From: Ignavibacteria bacterium
GTDB taxonomy: Bacteria > Bacteroidota > Ignavibacteria > Tepidaquicellales > Tepidaquicellaceae
Length of the DNA: 7,293 bases
Reading direction: 5' to 3'
NCBI GenBank assembly: GCA_018058125.1
Contig: JAGPCH010000064.1
Coordinates: 1 to 7,293 of the forward strand
Both the position numbers and the translations under genes were made by a program. Shown here one piece after another: positions 6,157 through 7,293 of the stretch. The stretch's first letter is position 1. Every line of letters starts with the position of its first letter. The notes below the pieces were generated by a model. It was not told where the DNA came from and did not search any database. It worked only from the letters and a program-made list of their open reading frames with translations.

Positions 6157-7161
6157 AAGCGTCTTCTCCCATTCCCAGGAAGTTATCATCATGTTTTTCA
6201 AATCCCTTTCAGCATTCCATCCGAGCTCAACGTTTGCTTTTTTTGTATCCGAATATATGCTCACGACATCACCTTCTCTTCTTGGACCGATCCTGTAATT
6301 TAATTTTACACCTGTCGAATCAATAAAAGCATTGATCACTTCCATTACGGAATTTCCGTTTCCCGTTCCGAGGTTAAATACTTCAGTCTTATCTCTTTCG
6401 GTATTTCCTGACAATCTTTGTATTGAATTAACATGTGCTTTGGCTAGATCCACAACGTGTATGTAATCTCTGATATTCGTACCATCAGGTGTGTCATAAT
6501 CATTTCCGTTTACTGTAAGGATCTCTCTTTTACCTGCAGCAGTCTGAGTAATATAAGGTACAAGATTATTCGGGATTCCGGACGGAAGCTCGCCTATCAA
6601 AGCCGTATCATGCGCTCCGGTCGGATTAAAATATCTGAGAATTATTGTATTGATATCCGAATTTTTAGACAGATCAAAAAGCATTTGCTCACCTATCTGT
6701 TTTGTAAAACCATAAGGCGACTCTGCTTTCTTTATCGGAGAATCTTCAGTTACCGGTAATTTGTCCGCCTCTCCGTATACTGTGCATGAAGATGAATACA
6801 CAAATTTACTGATCTTTCTGTCTGAAATTTCCTTAAGAAGGTTGATCATGCCTGTAACATTATTGTGATAATACATAAGAGGATTCATAACAGATTCCCC
6901 TACTGCCTTAAATGCTGCGAAGTGTATCACAGAATCTATATCTTCATTAGCATTGAAAAAATGCTTCAAAGCAAATGCATCGCAAAGATCCACTTTTTCG
7001 AACATGGGTCTCTTACCCGTGATCTTCTCTATTCGGTCAACTACATCTGCAGTCGAATTTGAAAGATTATCAAGTATTAATACTTCAAAACCCGAATTCT
7101 GCAGCTCTGCTACTGTATGCGATCCAATATATCCCGTACCGCCTGTTACTAATACTTTCAA
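6154..7161 (-). CDS. galE: UDP-glucose 4-epimerase
   Basis: This is a 335-residue extended short-chain dehydrogenase/reductase that interconverts UDP-glucose and UDP-galactose with bound NAD, feeding galactose metabolism and surface polysaccharide synthesis in the cytoplasm. The length matches the family (about 338 in E. coli). The NAD-binding GxxGxxG is at 7-13 (GGTGYIG) after the start MKVLVTGG, with DNLSNS at 31-36. The catalytic region is SSSCTVYG at 123-130, and the active-site pair Tyr150/Lys154 is in SPYGFTK. RYFNPTGAH (176-184) and PRREGDV (293-299) are substrate-binding signatures. The start is TTG at 7161: it gives the exact family N-terminus, and an in-frame stop lies a short way upstream, so no better start exists. 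No Shine-Dalgarno is visible. Only about 40 bp separate the start from the upstream repeat array, so any promoter must overlap the array or lie beyond it. Residue 302, which aligns with the Tyr/Cys gate controlling acetylated sugars, is Ile. Confidence 0.95.
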   Translation of the reverse strand: MKVLVTGGTGYIGSHTVAELQNSGFEVLILDNLSNSTADVVDRIEKITGKRPMFEKVDLCDAFALKHFFNANEDIDSVIHFAAFKAVGESVMNPLMYYHNNVTGMINLLKEISDRKISKFVYSSSCTVYGEADKLPVTEDSPIKKAESPYGFTKQIGEQMLFDLSKNSDINTIILRYFNPTGAHDTALIGELPSGIPNNLVPYITQTAAGKREILTVNGNDYDTPDGTNIRDYIHVVDLAKAHVNSIQRLSGNTERDKTEVFNLGTGNGNSVMEVINAFIDSTGVKLNYRIGPRREGDVVSIYSDTKKANVELGWNAERDLKNMMITSWEWEKTL

Positions 7162-7200
7162 TTTTGATGAATTAATTTATTGAAATTTTCTTTTACCCCT

Positions 7201-7293
7201 AACTCAACTCACTCTATTCGCTCTACACACTCTGCACACTCTGCACACTCCACACACTCTACACACTCTACACACTCTACACACTCAATACAG
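7201..7293. repeat. 9-bp tandem repeat array, CTCTACACA-type, upstream of galE
   Basis: Seven consecutive 9-bp units lie at 7221-7283: CTCTACACA, CTCTGCACA twice, CTCCACACA, then CTCTACACA three times. They are followed by CTCAATACAG (7284-7293), which contains the CTCAATAC word of the left-end heptad array. The segment 7201-7220 is a degenerate lead-in (AACTCAACTCAC...). The array probably continues to the right of the window. In the galE sense strand the unit is TGTGTAGAG. Nothing in it resembles a CRISPR: there are no spacers. Confidence 0.9.

Overview
The window is AT-rich DNA that holds five protein genes, all on the minus strand. Nearly all remaining space is short-period tandem repeats or AT-rich leader. 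The gene content suggests a Gram-negative member of the Bacteroidota/Chlorobi/Ignavibacteria (FCB) group: a subtilase with a Gly-Tyr-x-Asp-Asp acidic insertion, a small outer-membrane barrel ending in Phe, a large PpiD-type periplasmic chaperone with a Met-Glu-Lys-Lys-Lys start, weak Shine-Dalgarno signals and low GC. An Ignavibacteria-like genome is my best guess. This is inference from style, not a phylogenetic result.

Layout in coding direction (right to left). A 9-bp-period array (about 7201-7293) precedes galE (UDP-glucose 4-epimerase), which starts at a TTG. galE ends inside a contracted copy of the same array (6123-6156). meaB/argK follows, a G3E-family GTPase that protects B12-dependent methylmalonyl-CoA mutase. 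After a 160-bp A-rich leader comes a 712-residue PpiD/SurA-like peptidyl-prolyl isomerase anchored in the inner membrane. A candidate promoter (about 2723-2754) and an RBS-masking hairpin (2658-2691) precede an outer-membrane beta-barrel protein. That gene is followed 9 bp later by a secreted S8 (subtilisin-like) serine protease. The protease stop codon runs directly into about 230 bp of 7-bp tandem repeats (2-230).

Three genes serve the cell envelope: PpiD helps fold exported proteins, and the barrel protein and protease are both exported and look co-transcribed. galE supplies UDP-galactose for surface polysaccharide. meaB is metabolic and is not next to its usual mutase partner here.

The most unusual content is non-coding. 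The arrays at both ends and between galE and meaB share the same short words in the same orientation. In two independent cases the TAG stop codon of a gene is itself the first part of a repeat unit. I see no defence system, CRISPR, transposase, tRNA or rRNA. The two observations most worth following are these stop-codon-anchored arrays and the hairpin that buries the ribosome-binding site of the barrel gene.
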